Shown: positions 51,048 to 58,843 of the stretch, piece after piece
Layout: every line of letters begins with the position of its first letter
Numbering within the stretch: position 1 is the first letter of the stretch
Source: F1-120-MAGs118 sp013360535
GTDB taxonomy: Bacteria; Planctomycetota; UBA1135; GCA-002686595
DNA: 64,000 nt
Direction: 5' to 3'
Assembly (NCBI GenBank): GCA_026647215.1
Contig: JAPKHC010000001.1
Coordinates: 248,001 to 312,000, forward strand
Translations under genes and position numbers: made by a program
Notes under the pieces: model-generated
Databases searched by the model: none
What the model was told of the DNA's origin: nothing
Seen by the model: only the letters and a program-made list of their open reading frames with translations

Positions 51048-52282
51048 AGCTCGGCGATCAACGCCGGATCGATCAGGACCTCGGTGTTCTTCATCACCGC
51101 CATCGCCGCATGGATCGCGACCACCGTGCTGCGGCCGCCCTCCGACGCTCCGCAGGCGGGCGCCTTGCCTTCGCTCGCGGCCTTCACGAAATCGGCGAGC
51201 GAGTAGTACAGCGACGAGTAGGGGAGCCCGACGCCTTCGGTGAGCTTGCCCTGCGCCGCCAGCTTGGTCGCGTCGGCGATCAGCGTGATGCCGGAGTCGT
51301 TGTGGTACTGCTGGCGGTTGGCGTAGACCTCCCAACCCTGCGTCGGCGCGTCGGCTTCCTTGAACATCCAGCCGTGCGTCCAGCCAAGCTTGATCAGCGC
51401 CATCTCGCCGCCGATCAGCTCGTAACGACCTTCGTAGGAGTTGCACAGGGTCGCCGAGTAGTTCGCGCGCAAGCCATCCTCGAAACGCGCTTCGAGCAGG
51501 ATCGTGTCAGCGACCGTGCGGCCGTCGTTGAACAGTCGCGTCTCGCCCGCGCCGCGCACGGAGACGGGGAATTTCCCGAGGAAATGGTGGAAGACGTCGA
51601 GCTGGTGCGAGCCCTTCTCGCCGGCGAGTCCGAGCGAGAGCGCGCCGTTCAAGTGCCAGTTGAGCTCTGCATCGCGCTCGGGCGTCGAACCCGGCGTGCG
51701 CCATGAGGTCTTCTTGTGGTCCTGCGCGCGCAAGTGCGACAGCGTGCGCAGCGTGCCGGCCTTGAAGAACGAGCGCGCCAGCGAATACACGGGGTTCGCG
51801 CGGCTCTGGAAGCCGACCGCGAAGGTCTTCGACGAGCCCTTGGCCGCCGCGACGATCGCGCGTGTGTCGTCGACGGTGTGCGCGAGCGGCGCTTCGCAGA
51901 ACACGTGCTTGCCGGCGGCGATGCAGGCCAGCGCGATGTCCTTGTGCAGGTGCGTCGGCGTCGCGATCACGACCGCGGCGATGCCGGGCTCCTTCTCGAG
52001 CAGCTCGGTGTGCGTCGCGTAACCCTTGAGGCCCTGCGCGCGGCGCACCGCGGACTGCAGGCGCGAGTCATCGGTGTCGCACACGGCGACGACGCTGACC
52101 TCAGGAATCGTCGCGAGCTCGCCCAGGATCGCGCGGCCCTGACGACCGGCCCCGATCACCGCGAGCGTGAGCGGGGCTCCGGCGAAACGCGGGTGCAGGA
52201 GCTCGAAGCTCGGCGCGAGGAACAGGGCGGCGGCGCTGCCGGCCGTGGCGTGGAGGACTTGGCGGCGGTCGGGTGCGGTCAT
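51044..52282 (-). CDS. Tat-exported Gfo/Idh/MocA oxidoreductase
   Basis: The 412-residue product begins with a twin-arginine signal (APDRRQVLHATAGSAAALFL). A Rossmann domain follows (LTLAVIGAGRQGRAILGELA), then VVIATPTHLHKDIALACIAA and GKHVFCEAPLAHTVDDTRAI with the Glu-(Lys) signature replaced by EAPL. The C-terminal alpha/beta domain contains GEKGSHQLDVFHHFLG, the substrate-binding His region of the family. These enzymes use NAD(P), often bound before Tat export, to oxidise or isomerise sugars or inositols; the EKP motif Lys is changed to Ala here, which may reduce classic activity. It overlaps the ApbE gene before it and the haem protein after it by 4 bases each. Confidence 0.88.
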   Translation of the reverse strand: MTAPDRRQVLHATAGSAAALFLAPSFELLHPRFAGAPLTLAVIGAGRQGRAILGELATIPEVSVVAVCDTDDSRLQSAVRRAQGLKGYATHTELLEKEPGIAAVVIATPTHLHKDIALACIAAGKHVFCEAPLAHTVDDTRAIVAAAKGSSKTFAVGFQSRANPVYSLARSFFKAGTLRTLSHLRAQDHKKTSWRTPGSTPERDAELNWHLNGALSLGLAGEKGSHQLDVFHHFLGKFPVSVRGAGETRLFNDGRTVADTILLEARFEDGLRANYSATLCNSYEGRYELIGGEMALIKLGWTHGWMFKEADAPTQGWEVYANRQQYHNDSGITLIADATKLAAQGKLTEGVGLPYSSLYYSLADFVKAASEGKAPACGASEGGRSTVVAIHAAMAVMKNTEVLIDPALIAEL

Positions 52283-53181
52283 CGGTGCGTCGGGGCGAGC
52301 TCGGGGAGAGTACGGAACAATGAGGCTTCGCCGCAGACGAGCGCGTCACCGCGACCGTCCTCGACGAGCCAGGTCTGGTGGTGCGGGCGCGCTCGTTCGA
52401 GCGAGCTGCCGCGCGCGTGCAGCACGAGCGCGGCGGTCGACGCGGCGTCGGCCTCGCGTGCACTCGCTGCGACGACGCAGGCGCGCCACCCCAGCGGCAC
52501 GGGGCGAACGTCGAGCGGATCGACGATGTGGCCGACGGTTTCGGCGCCACGTTCGCTCGTGCGGCCACGTGGGGCGGACACGGACAACGCCGCGTCGCGC
52601 AGCGCAACCTCGTGCGCGCCGTCGGAACCGACCTGCACGCGCCAGGCGCACGAATCCGGCGGCGCGCCGAGCGCGACCACGCTGCTCGTGCCGCCGTGCA
52701 GCAACGCGGAGTCGACGCCGTGCTCACGCAGCAGGGCCGCCGCGAGGTCGAGCGCATGTCCCTTCGCGATCGAACCGAGGTCGAGCGCGGTGTCGGGCGT
52801 CGTGAAGCGGATCGAGCGAGTCATGGGGTCGAGCTCGAACCCTTCGCGCGCGTGCGTCGCGGCCGCGGGCTCGCCGCGGAATCCGAGCGCGCGCATGCGG
52901 CGGCCGATCGCGACGTCGAAGGCACCGTCGAACATCTCGCGCAGCTCGAGGCAACGCTCGAGCAGCTCGTAGAGCTCGGGATCGAGCCGCACCGGCGTGC
53001 GCGCGGCCTCGCGGTTGATGCGTGCGACGAGGCTGGAGCTCGAAAACAGGCTCCAGCGCTCGTCACAGGCTTCGATGCACTCCAGCGCCGCTTCGCCGGC
53101 TGCACGCCAGCACGGCTCGTCCTCGCGCGCGAGGACGAGCTCGAAACGCGTGCCCATCGCGCGCGTGGCGAGGCGGAGCAC
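52279..53181 (-). CDS. apbE: FAD:protein FMN transferase (ApbE-like) without signal peptide
   Basis: ApbE attaches FMN from FAD to Ser or Thr of target proteins, usually in the periplasm. The 300-residue product starts at GTG 53181 (MLRLATRAMGTRFELVL), with the AMGTRFE motif, the FAD-binding TALDLGSIAKGHALDLAA and the LHGGTSSVVALG and VSAPRGRT loops of the family. No signal peptide or lipobox precedes it, unlike typical ApbE, and the upstream gene stops 13 bases away, so a cytoplasmic form is likely. I found no D-x-x-(S/T)-G-A-(S/T) flavinylation motif in its neighbours. It overlaps the Gfo/Idh gene by 4 bases, so it may serve that operon. Confidence 0.88.
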   Translation of the reverse strand: MLRLATRAMGTRFELVLAREDEPCWRAAGEAALECIEACDERWSLFSSSSLVARINREAARTPVRLDPELYELLERCLELREMFDGAFDVAIGRRMRALGFRGEPAAATHAREGFELDPMTRSIRFTTPDTALDLGSIAKGHALDLAAALLREHGVDSALLHGGTSSVVALGAPPDSCAWRVQVGSDGAHEVALRDAALSVSAPRGRTSERGAETVGHIVDPLDVRPVPLGWRACVVAASAREADAASTAALVLHARGSSLERARPHHQTWLVEDGRGDALVCGEASLFRTLPELAPTHR

Positions 53182-53194
53182 GGCGCGGCGTGCG

Positions 53195-54529
53195 CTAGGC
53201 GCGCTTGGCCGTCAGGGTCGCCGGATCGAACGTCCACGCACCACGCGACCAGATCGAGCGCGCCGCGAGGTCGACGATCACCATCACCTTGGCGGCGGTG
53301 TCGACGTCGCCGATCGGCGGCGTGCGCTTGCGCATGCAGCTGAGCCAGTGCAGGCGGTGCTCGTCCTGGTCGTTGAGGCCCGTGTTGGGCGACTGGAACG
53401 TCTGCTCCTCGATTTCCTCGGCGAAGATGCGCTCCGGCCGCAGGATCACGTCGTTGCCGCCGAGGTACAGGTTCGCCATGTGGCCACGCACGAGCGCCTC
53501 GACGCCGGTCTCGTTGCAGGTCGAACCCGCGACGGTCATGGTGTGACCCTTCTCGAACTCGACCGTCAGGTTGATCTGGTCGGGGTTCTCCATGGCGAGG
53601 TCGTGGTAGTGGCCACCGCTCGCGCACACGCGCACCGGCCAGCCCTGGTCGAGCGCGTAGACGAGCGGCGTCGTCACGTGCACGAGCAAGTCACCGATGA
53701 TGCCGCTCGACCACTTGGCGTAGCGGCGCCAGCGGAAGAACACGGCCGGATCCCAGTCGGCCTTGCCGGCCGGGCCGCACCACGCGTTCCAGTCGAGCGT
53801 CTGGCCCGGAACGATCTTGTCGTCGATGCCGTAGAGCCACTCGCCGCCCTTGGAGTTGCGGCAGTAGGAGGTCTGCGAGAAGGTCGGCTTGCCGATCGCG
53901 CCCGCGGCGATCAGCTCCTTCGCCTTCCAGTACTTGCGGTGCTGCAGGAACTGCGTGCCGCACTGGAACATGTTCTGCGGGTTGGCGTGGACCGCGGCGC
54001 GCAGCGCCATCGCCGCCTCGAGGTCGTAGGTCATCGGCTTCTCGCAGTACACGTCGAGGCCGGCCTGCATCGCGTCGATGGCCTGCTGCGCGTGCCAGTG
54101 CTCCGGCGTCGCGATCAGCACGCCGTGCAGGTCCTCGCGCTTGTACATCTCGCGGTAGTCGGCGTAGCCCGCGACCTCGATGCCCTGCTTCTCCGTCGCG
54201 AGCTTGACACCACGCGCGAGGTAGGGAGCCGCGACGTCGCAGATCGCGACGACCTGCACGTTCTCCTTGCCCTCCTTCGCGAGGTCGAGGATGCGCGAGA
54301 GGTGGCCGTAGCCCATCGCGGGCGTGCTCGGCGCGCCCATGCCGATGATGCCGATGCGGATCGGCTGGCCGTCCTGCGGGCGCGCGCGATCGCGGCCGCG
54401 GACGGCGGCCTTCTCGGGGGCGACGACGGTGGACGCGCAGGCGCCGGCGAGGGTCGCGGCGGCACCGAGGGCGAGCATCTCGCGGCGGGACGTGAACAGG
54501 CCGTGGGGACGAGGGGTGTTGCGGCTCAT
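53195..54529 (-). CDS. Tat lipoprotein of the Gfo/Idh/MocA family
   Basis: The 444-residue product starts at ATG 54529; a longer reading from 54649 adds 40 residues of low complexity. It has the signal FTSRREMLALGAAATLAGAC, a twin arginine followed by a lipobox cysteine, so a Tat-exported lipoprotein. The Rossmann domain follows (IRIGIIGMGAPSTPAMGYGH), then VLIATPEHWHAQQAIDAMQA and LDVYCEKPMTYDLEAAMALR with the conserved EKP intact. WNAWCGPAGKADWDPAVFFR and VHVTTPLVYAL are typical of planctomycete Gfo/Idh proteins. Its substrate is unknown; sugars are likely. It lies 13 bases before the ApbE gene and could head the whole operon to 49085. Confidence 0.9.
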   Translation of the reverse strand: MSRNTPRPHGLFTSRREMLALGAAATLAGACASTVVAPEKAAVRGRDRARPQDGQPIRIGIIGMGAPSTPAMGYGHLSRILDLAKEGKENVQVVAICDVAAPYLARGVKLATEKQGIEVAGYADYREMYKREDLHGVLIATPEHWHAQQAIDAMQAGLDVYCEKPMTYDLEAAMALRAAVHANPQNMFQCGTQFLQHRKYWKAKELIAAGAIGKPTFSQTSYCRNSKGGEWLYGIDDKIVPGQTLDWNAWCGPAGKADWDPAVFFRWRRYAKWSSGIIGDLLVHVTTPLVYALDQGWPVRVCASGGHYHDLAMENPDQINLTVEFEKGHTMTVAGSTCNETGVEALVRGHMANLYLGGNDVILRPERIFAEEIEEQTFQSPNTGLNDQDEHRLHWLSCMRKRTPPIGDVDTAAKVMVIVDLAARSIWSRGAWTFDPATLTAKRA

Positions 54530-54686
54530 GGACGTCGAGGGGTGAGGTTCGGGGACGGGCGGTCGGGGGCAGCGCGGGCGTGAGCCGGCGCTGGCGGGGG
54601 GAAGTCTACTGAGCGCGCGCGCCGCGGTCAGCGGTGACGTTGGACGCATGGCGGGCGGATGCGTGCTCTGCTAGCGTCGGCCCGCG

Positions 54687-56408
54687 ATGGCGAAACGAAG
54701 TTCCTCGACGAATTTGCGCTCCGCGGGCGCGGATCTGGCGCTGCTGGAAGAGCTCAAGCCGCAGTTCGGCGGCGCTGTCGCGGCCCGCAAGCGCGAGCTC
54801 CTGGCGCGGCTGCGCGAGGCCGCGCTCGGGACGGCGGAGCAGGTGCGGCGGCTGCACGAGGCGGCGCTGCACCTGTGCGCCTACGCGGACGATGGGAACG
54901 TGCGCGCGGAGGCGGAGCGGCTGCTCTCCGAATTCGACCGGCGGCCGGACCTCGGGCGCTTCGCGGACGAGCTCGTCGACAGCGGCATCGCGGGCACGGC
55001 GATCGGCTATCCGTTCTTTGGTCCGACGGCGCGCCGGCTGGTCGCGCGCCACGGCGAGCGGATGCGCGTCAACTGGCCCCTGTTCGACGGCAAGGCGCGG
55101 CTCGAAGGGCGCCTCGCGTTGCTCGCGAGTTATTCGGAGACGCCGGGACTCGACGAGTACGACATGCCGCTCGCCAAGTGGGTCGCGCGGCTCAAGGGCA
55201 AGGACGAAAGCGACGCGCAGTTCCTCGTGAAGCGCCTCGCGCGCCTCGGCGCGAGCGAGTTCGAGCGCGACACGCTGTACGAGGAGCTCGGGCTCGAGCT
55301 GCTGCTCGAGGCGGGACCGGACACGCCGTCGCGCACGCGCGAGCGCTTCGACACGGGCCCGCTGCACTTCCAGCGCGAGCCGCTGCGCCGCGGGCGTCCC
55401 GACATCGTCGCGGAGCTGCGCCGCAAGCCGCGCCGCATCGTCGAGCTCGACGAAAAGCGCGGTGCGGAGCTCGTGGCGCTCGCGCAGGACGCGATGGTGA
55501 CACGCTCGCGCGACCTCGACGCCTTCATGCACGGCGATCCACGCGACACGCGCCTCGTCGACTGCGGCGACGGCCTCGTGTTCGCGGCGATCGGCGTCAA
55601 GCCCGAGCGGCGGCTGATGCTCGAGAGCGTGTACGCGTTCCTCACGCTCAAGAACGGCGTCCCGATGGGCTACGTGCTCACCAGCGCGCTCTTCGAGAGC
55701 TCCGAGATCGCCTACAACGTGTTCGACACGTTCCGCGGCGGCGAGGCGGGCGCGATCTACGGCCGGGTGCTGTCGATGACACGCGCGGTGTTCGGCTCGA
55801 ATGCCTTCACCGTGTATCCCTACCAGCTCGGCGGCGACGGCAACAAGGAAGGCCTGAAGTCGGGCGCGTGGTGGTTCTACCAGAAGCTCGGCTTCCGCCC
55901 GCGCGATGCGGCGACGCTGGCGCTGATGGAGGCGGAGCTGGCGGCGCAGGAGCGCGACCCGACGCACCGCTCGTCGATCGCGACGCTCAAGCGGCTCGCG
56001 AAGCAAAACGTGTACTGGCACGCGGGAGCGCCGCGCGACGACGTGATCGGAGTGTTTGCGCTCGAGCAAGTGGGGCTCGCGATCACCGACCACCTCGCGG
56101 CGCGTTTTGGTTCCGACCGCGAGCGCGGCGAGGCGTCGTGCGCGGACGAGGCGGCGAAGCTCTTCGGCGCGCGCGGCTGGAAGGACTGGGACGCAGGCGA
56201 GAAGTTGTGGTGGCGTCGTTGGGCTCCGCTCGCGCTCATCCTGCCGGGTGTCGAGCGCTGGAGTGCGCGCGACAAGGCCGAGCTCGTCGCGTGCGTGCGT
56301 GCGAAGGGGGGACGACGCGAGTCCGATTTCGTGAAGCGACTCGACCGCCACCGCAAGGCCCGCGCGGCACTGCGCGAGCTCGCGCGCGACGGCTGGAAGC
56401 CCAAGTGA
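54687..56408 (+). CDS. Unrecognised 573-residue protein with GNAT-like segment
   Basis: I do not recognise this family. The 573-residue product is cytoplasmic by appearance (no signal, no helix of membrane type). Residues 1-110 are helical; the middle holds an alpha/beta part. Residues about 305-410 include KPERRLMLESVYAFLTLKNG, VPMGYVLTSALFESSEIAYN and LGGDGNKEGLKSGAWWFYQK followed by LGFRP. The ending FYQKLGFRP after a Gly-rich turn is the C-terminal pattern of GNAT acyltransferases, and the preceding strands fit. The C-terminal 160 residues are helical and basic. It starts 157 bases from the divergent Gfo/Idh gene and ends before the sigma-54-type promoter of the HEAT gene. An acyltransferase role is only a suggestion. 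Confidence 0.55.
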   Translation: MAKRSSSTNLRSAGADLALLEELKPQFGGAVAARKRELLARLREAALGTAEQVRRLHEAALHLCAYADDGNVRAEAERLLSEFDRRPDLGRFADELVDSGIAGTAIGYPFFGPTARRLVARHGERMRVNWPLFDGKARLEGRLALLASYSETPGLDEYDMPLAKWVARLKGKDESDAQFLVKRLARLGASEFERDTLYEELGLELLLEAGPDTPSRTRERFDTGPLHFQREPLRRGRPDIVAELRRKPRRIVELDEKRGAELVALAQDAMVTRSRDLDAFMHGDPRDTRLVDCGDGLVFAAIGVKPERRLMLESVYAFLTLKNGVPMGYVLTSALFESSEIAYNVFDTFRGGEAGAIYGRVLSMTRAVFGSNAFTVYPYQLGGDGNKEGLKSGAWWFYQKLGFRPRDAATLALMEAELAAQERDPTHRSSIATLKRLAKQNVYWHAGAPRDDVIGVFALEQVGLAITDHLAARFGSDRERGEASCADEAAKLFGARGWKDWDAGEKLWWRRWAPLALILPGVERWSARDKAELVACVRAKGGRRESDFVKRLDRHRKARAALRELARDGWKPK

Positions 56409-56483
56409 GGCGTGCGCGGACTCCGGCTACGACTTCGTAGCGCGGGAGGGGCGCAAGGGCCCCGCGGCGGGCCGTGGACGGCG

Positions 56484-56499
56484 TGGCACGGCGCTTGCC
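56484..56499 (+). promoter_or_regulatory. Sigma-54 (-24/-12) promoter motif for the first HEAT gene
   Basis: TGGCACG at 56484-56490, four bases, then TTGCC at 56495-56499 matches the -24/-12 consensus TGGCACG-N4-TTGCA/T at eleven of twelve fixed positions, with the GG and GC elements correctly spaced. The ATG is 48 bases downstream. A perfect inverted repeat CTACGA-CT-TCGTAG at 56427-56440 could be an activator site. Confidence 0.72.
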
Positions 56500-56547
56500 A
56501 AGCTGCCGGAACTCGTCCGTCCCCCAGAAATCCCGCCGGAAACTGCC

Positions 56548-58629
56548 ATGTCGCGCTCCTTCCCGCTCGTCTCGTTCGCCCTGCTCGCAGGCTTGAGCCT
56601 TCCTTGTCTCGGCCACGGTGGCGCCTACCGCGCCCCCGGCGACACGGTTCCGGGCGGCAGTTCCTCGTCGGGTGGAACTACGGGCGGTGGTTCCGGTTCG
56701 ACGCCGACCACGGGTGGCACGAGCACGCCGGGGGCGCCGGGGCAGCCTTCGGGCGGCGGTGCGGCGCCGGGCGGTGGTTCGAGCGGGAGCTCCGGCGGCG
56801 GCTTCAGCGCGACGCCGGACCTGACGCGCTGGCAGGCTTGGTGGGGCTTCAACAAGGATGCGTTCCTCGACCTGAAGTCGCGGCTGCACATCGCCGACGT
56901 GCTCGTCGGAAGCGACGAAGCCTTCCTCGGGCGACCGGCGCTCGCGCGCGACGAGCTGCGGCCTTCTCCGGACGACGTGTTCGGCAAGGTGGTGCCGGCG
57001 CTGCTCGAGCTGCTCGAGAGCGAACGCTCGAACGACATCCTGAGCGGTGCCTTGGTCGCGCTCGCGAAGATCGGCGACGCCCCGGGCGAGAACCGCATCG
57101 CGGGACGCATCGCGCCGTTCCTCGCCGATCCCAACCAGGAGCTGGCGGAGACGGCGGCGGTCGCGCTCGGCATCCTCGGGAATCCCGCGCAGGTCGAGCT
57201 CCTGCGCGCGATCCTCGAGGGCGACCTGCCGGGCCTGCGCGAGCGTGGTGTCGAGCTGAAGTCGGGCCCGAGCGAGCGCACGCGCGCCTTCGCGGCCTAT
57301 GGGCTGGGGCTCGTCGGGCATCGCAACGACGGGCCCGTGCGCGAGCGCATCGCGGGCGTGCTCAGCCGCTGGATGCAGCGTTCGGCGGCGTCGACGGGCC
57401 AAGACGACATTCCGGTCGCCTGCGTGGTCGCGCTCGGCCTCGTCGCGTTGCCGAGCGATCCGTTCAGTGCGCAACCCGGCGGTCTGGGCGCGGCTCCCGA
57501 GCGCGTGACGAGCTTCGAGGAACAGGTGCAGTGGATGCTGGCGCTGCTCGAGCGGAGCGAGGCGTCGACGCGCGTTCGCGCGCACGTGCCGATCGCGCTC
57601 GCGCGGTTGCTGCGAGCTCCGCAGGGCAAGCGTTCGCCGTTGCGCAAGCTGGCGCTCGAGCGGCTCGCCGTGCGCACTGGCAAGCACTTCGACGAGCACG
57701 TCGACGTGCGCGTCGGCTGCGTCATCGCGCTCGGCCAGCTCGCGACGGCCGGGCCGGAGGACGCGGACCTGCGCAAGCGGCTGATGCGCGTGCGCGACGA
57801 CCTGAACGAGCCCGGCTTGGGCCATTTTGCGCTGATTTCGCTGGGCCGTGCGAGCGCTCGCCCCGGCCTCGACGCGCAGCCCTTCGCGGCGCTCGAGGGT
57901 GGCTCCGGCAACTCGCGCGAGTTCCTGCTCGAGCAGCTCTCGGGCACGAACAGCGCCACGCGCTGCTACGCGGCGCTGGCGCTCGGCCTGCTCGAACGCG
58001 CGGCGGACGAGGCCGGCCAGCCGCGCTCCGAGGCGAGCTTCGGCGCGCTGCGCAGGGCCTTCGCCGAGGCCAAGTCGCCCGACGAGATCGGGGCCTACGC
58101 GATCGCGCTCGGCATCGCGCGCGACAAGGGGGCGAGCGAGCTGCTCCGCCAGCGTTTCGAGAAGGTCTCCGACGCCGACGCGCGTGGGCACGTCGCGGTC
58201 GCGCTCGGACTGGTCGGCGACCGGGCCTCGATCGTGCGCATCCAGGAAGTGGTCGCGGCCTCGCGCTTCCAGCCGGAGCTGCTGCGTCAGGCGGCGCTCG
58301 CGCTCGGCCTGCTCGGCGACAAGGACGTCGTGCCGAAGCTGTTCGACATGCTCTCGCGCGCCACGAGCCTCTCGTCGCAGGCTGCGATCGCCTCCGCGCT
58401 CGGCCTGATCGGCGACGCGCGCTCGCTCGACAGCCTGATCGCGATGACGCGTGGCTCGGAGCAGCGCACCGACCTTGCGCGCGCCTTCGCGGCGGTCGCG
58501 CTCGGCATGTGCGCCGACAAGGAGAGCCTGCCGTGGAACGCGAAGCTCGCGACCGATGCGAACTATCGCGCGAACACGTCGACCCTGTACTCGCCGGACA
58601 CGGGCACGGGCATCCTCGACATCCTCTGA
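56548..58629 (+). CDS. Secreted HEAT-repeat protein, tandem paralogue A
   Basis: The 693-residue product has a signal peptide (MSRSFPLVSFALLAGLSLPC) leading to HGGAYRAPGDTVPGG, then a Gly/Ser/Thr/Pro-rich low-complexity stretch (about 38-85). The mature core begins TRWQAWWGFNKDAFLDLKSR. HEAT-type repeats fill the rest: SGALVALAKIGDAPGENRIA, AETAAVALGILGNPAQVELL, QAALALGLLGDKDVVPKLFD, ASALGLIGDARSLDSLIAM, ending TGTGILDIL. HEAT arrays bind other proteins; no catalytic motif is seen. The gene at 58844 has the same length, order and ends, so the two are a tandem duplication. A sigma-54-type promoter lies in front of each. The function is unknown. Confidence 0.8.
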   Translation: MSRSFPLVSFALLAGLSLPCLGHGGAYRAPGDTVPGGSSSSGGTTGGGSGSTPTTGGTSTPGAPGQPSGGGAAPGGGSSGSSGGGFSATPDLTRWQAWWGFNKDAFLDLKSRLHIADVLVGSDEAFLGRPALARDELRPSPDDVFGKVVPALLELLESERSNDILSGALVALAKIGDAPGENRIAGRIAPFLADPNQELAETAAVALGILGNPAQVELLRAILEGDLPGLRERGVELKSGPSERTRAFAAYGLGLVGHRNDGPVRERIAGVLSRWMQRSAASTGQDDIPVACVVALGLVALPSDPFSAQPGGLGAAPERVTSFEEQVQWMLALLERSEASTRVRAHVPIALARLLRAPQGKRSPLRKLALERLAVRTGKHFDEHVDVRVGCVIALGQLATAGPEDADLRKRLMRVRDDLNEPGLGHFALISLGRASARPGLDAQPFAALEGGSGNSREFLLEQLSGTNSATRCYAALALGLLERAADEAGQPRSEASFGALRRAFAEAKSPDEIGAYAIALGIARDKGASELLRQRFEKVSDADARGHVAVALGLVGDRASIVRIQEVVAASRFQPELLRQAALALGLLGDKDVVPKLFDMLSRATSLSSQAAIASALGLIGDARSLDSLIAMTRGSEQRTDLARAFAAVALGMCADKESLPWNAKLATDANYRANTSTLYSPDTGTGILDIL

Positions 58630-58634
58630 AGGCT

Positions 58635-58656
58635 CGGCGTGCGATCCCGCACGCCG
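58635..58656 (+). terminator. Hairpin after the first HEAT gene, weak terminator
   Basis: CGGCGTGCG pairs perfectly with CGCACGCCG around ATCC, 5 bases after the stop. There is no T tract, so intrinsic termination is uncertain. Confidence 0.4.
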
Positions 58657-58749
58657 CCGAGAGCGCGGAGTGTGCGGAAGAGGTGCGCCGCGCGTGCCTC
58701 GACGCGCGCCAAGGGGCGCGGAAGTGCTCGCGAGGCATCCGCGCGCACG

Positions 58750-58765
58750 CGGCACGACGGTTGCA
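58750..58765 (+). promoter_or_regulatory. Sigma-54 (-24/-12) promoter motif for the second HEAT gene
   Basis: CGGCACG at 58750-58756, four bases, then TTGCA at 58761-58765 matches the -24/-12 consensus at all but the first base. It lies 78 bases before the ATG at 58844 and mirrors the motif in front of the upstream paralogue. Confidence 0.68.
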
Positions 58766-58843
58766 CTCCAACCCGTGAGCGCGGGTTCGGACACATCGTT
58801 CCGAGCCAGTCCCGAGGCGCTCGCCACCCCCCAGAGTGCCCGG

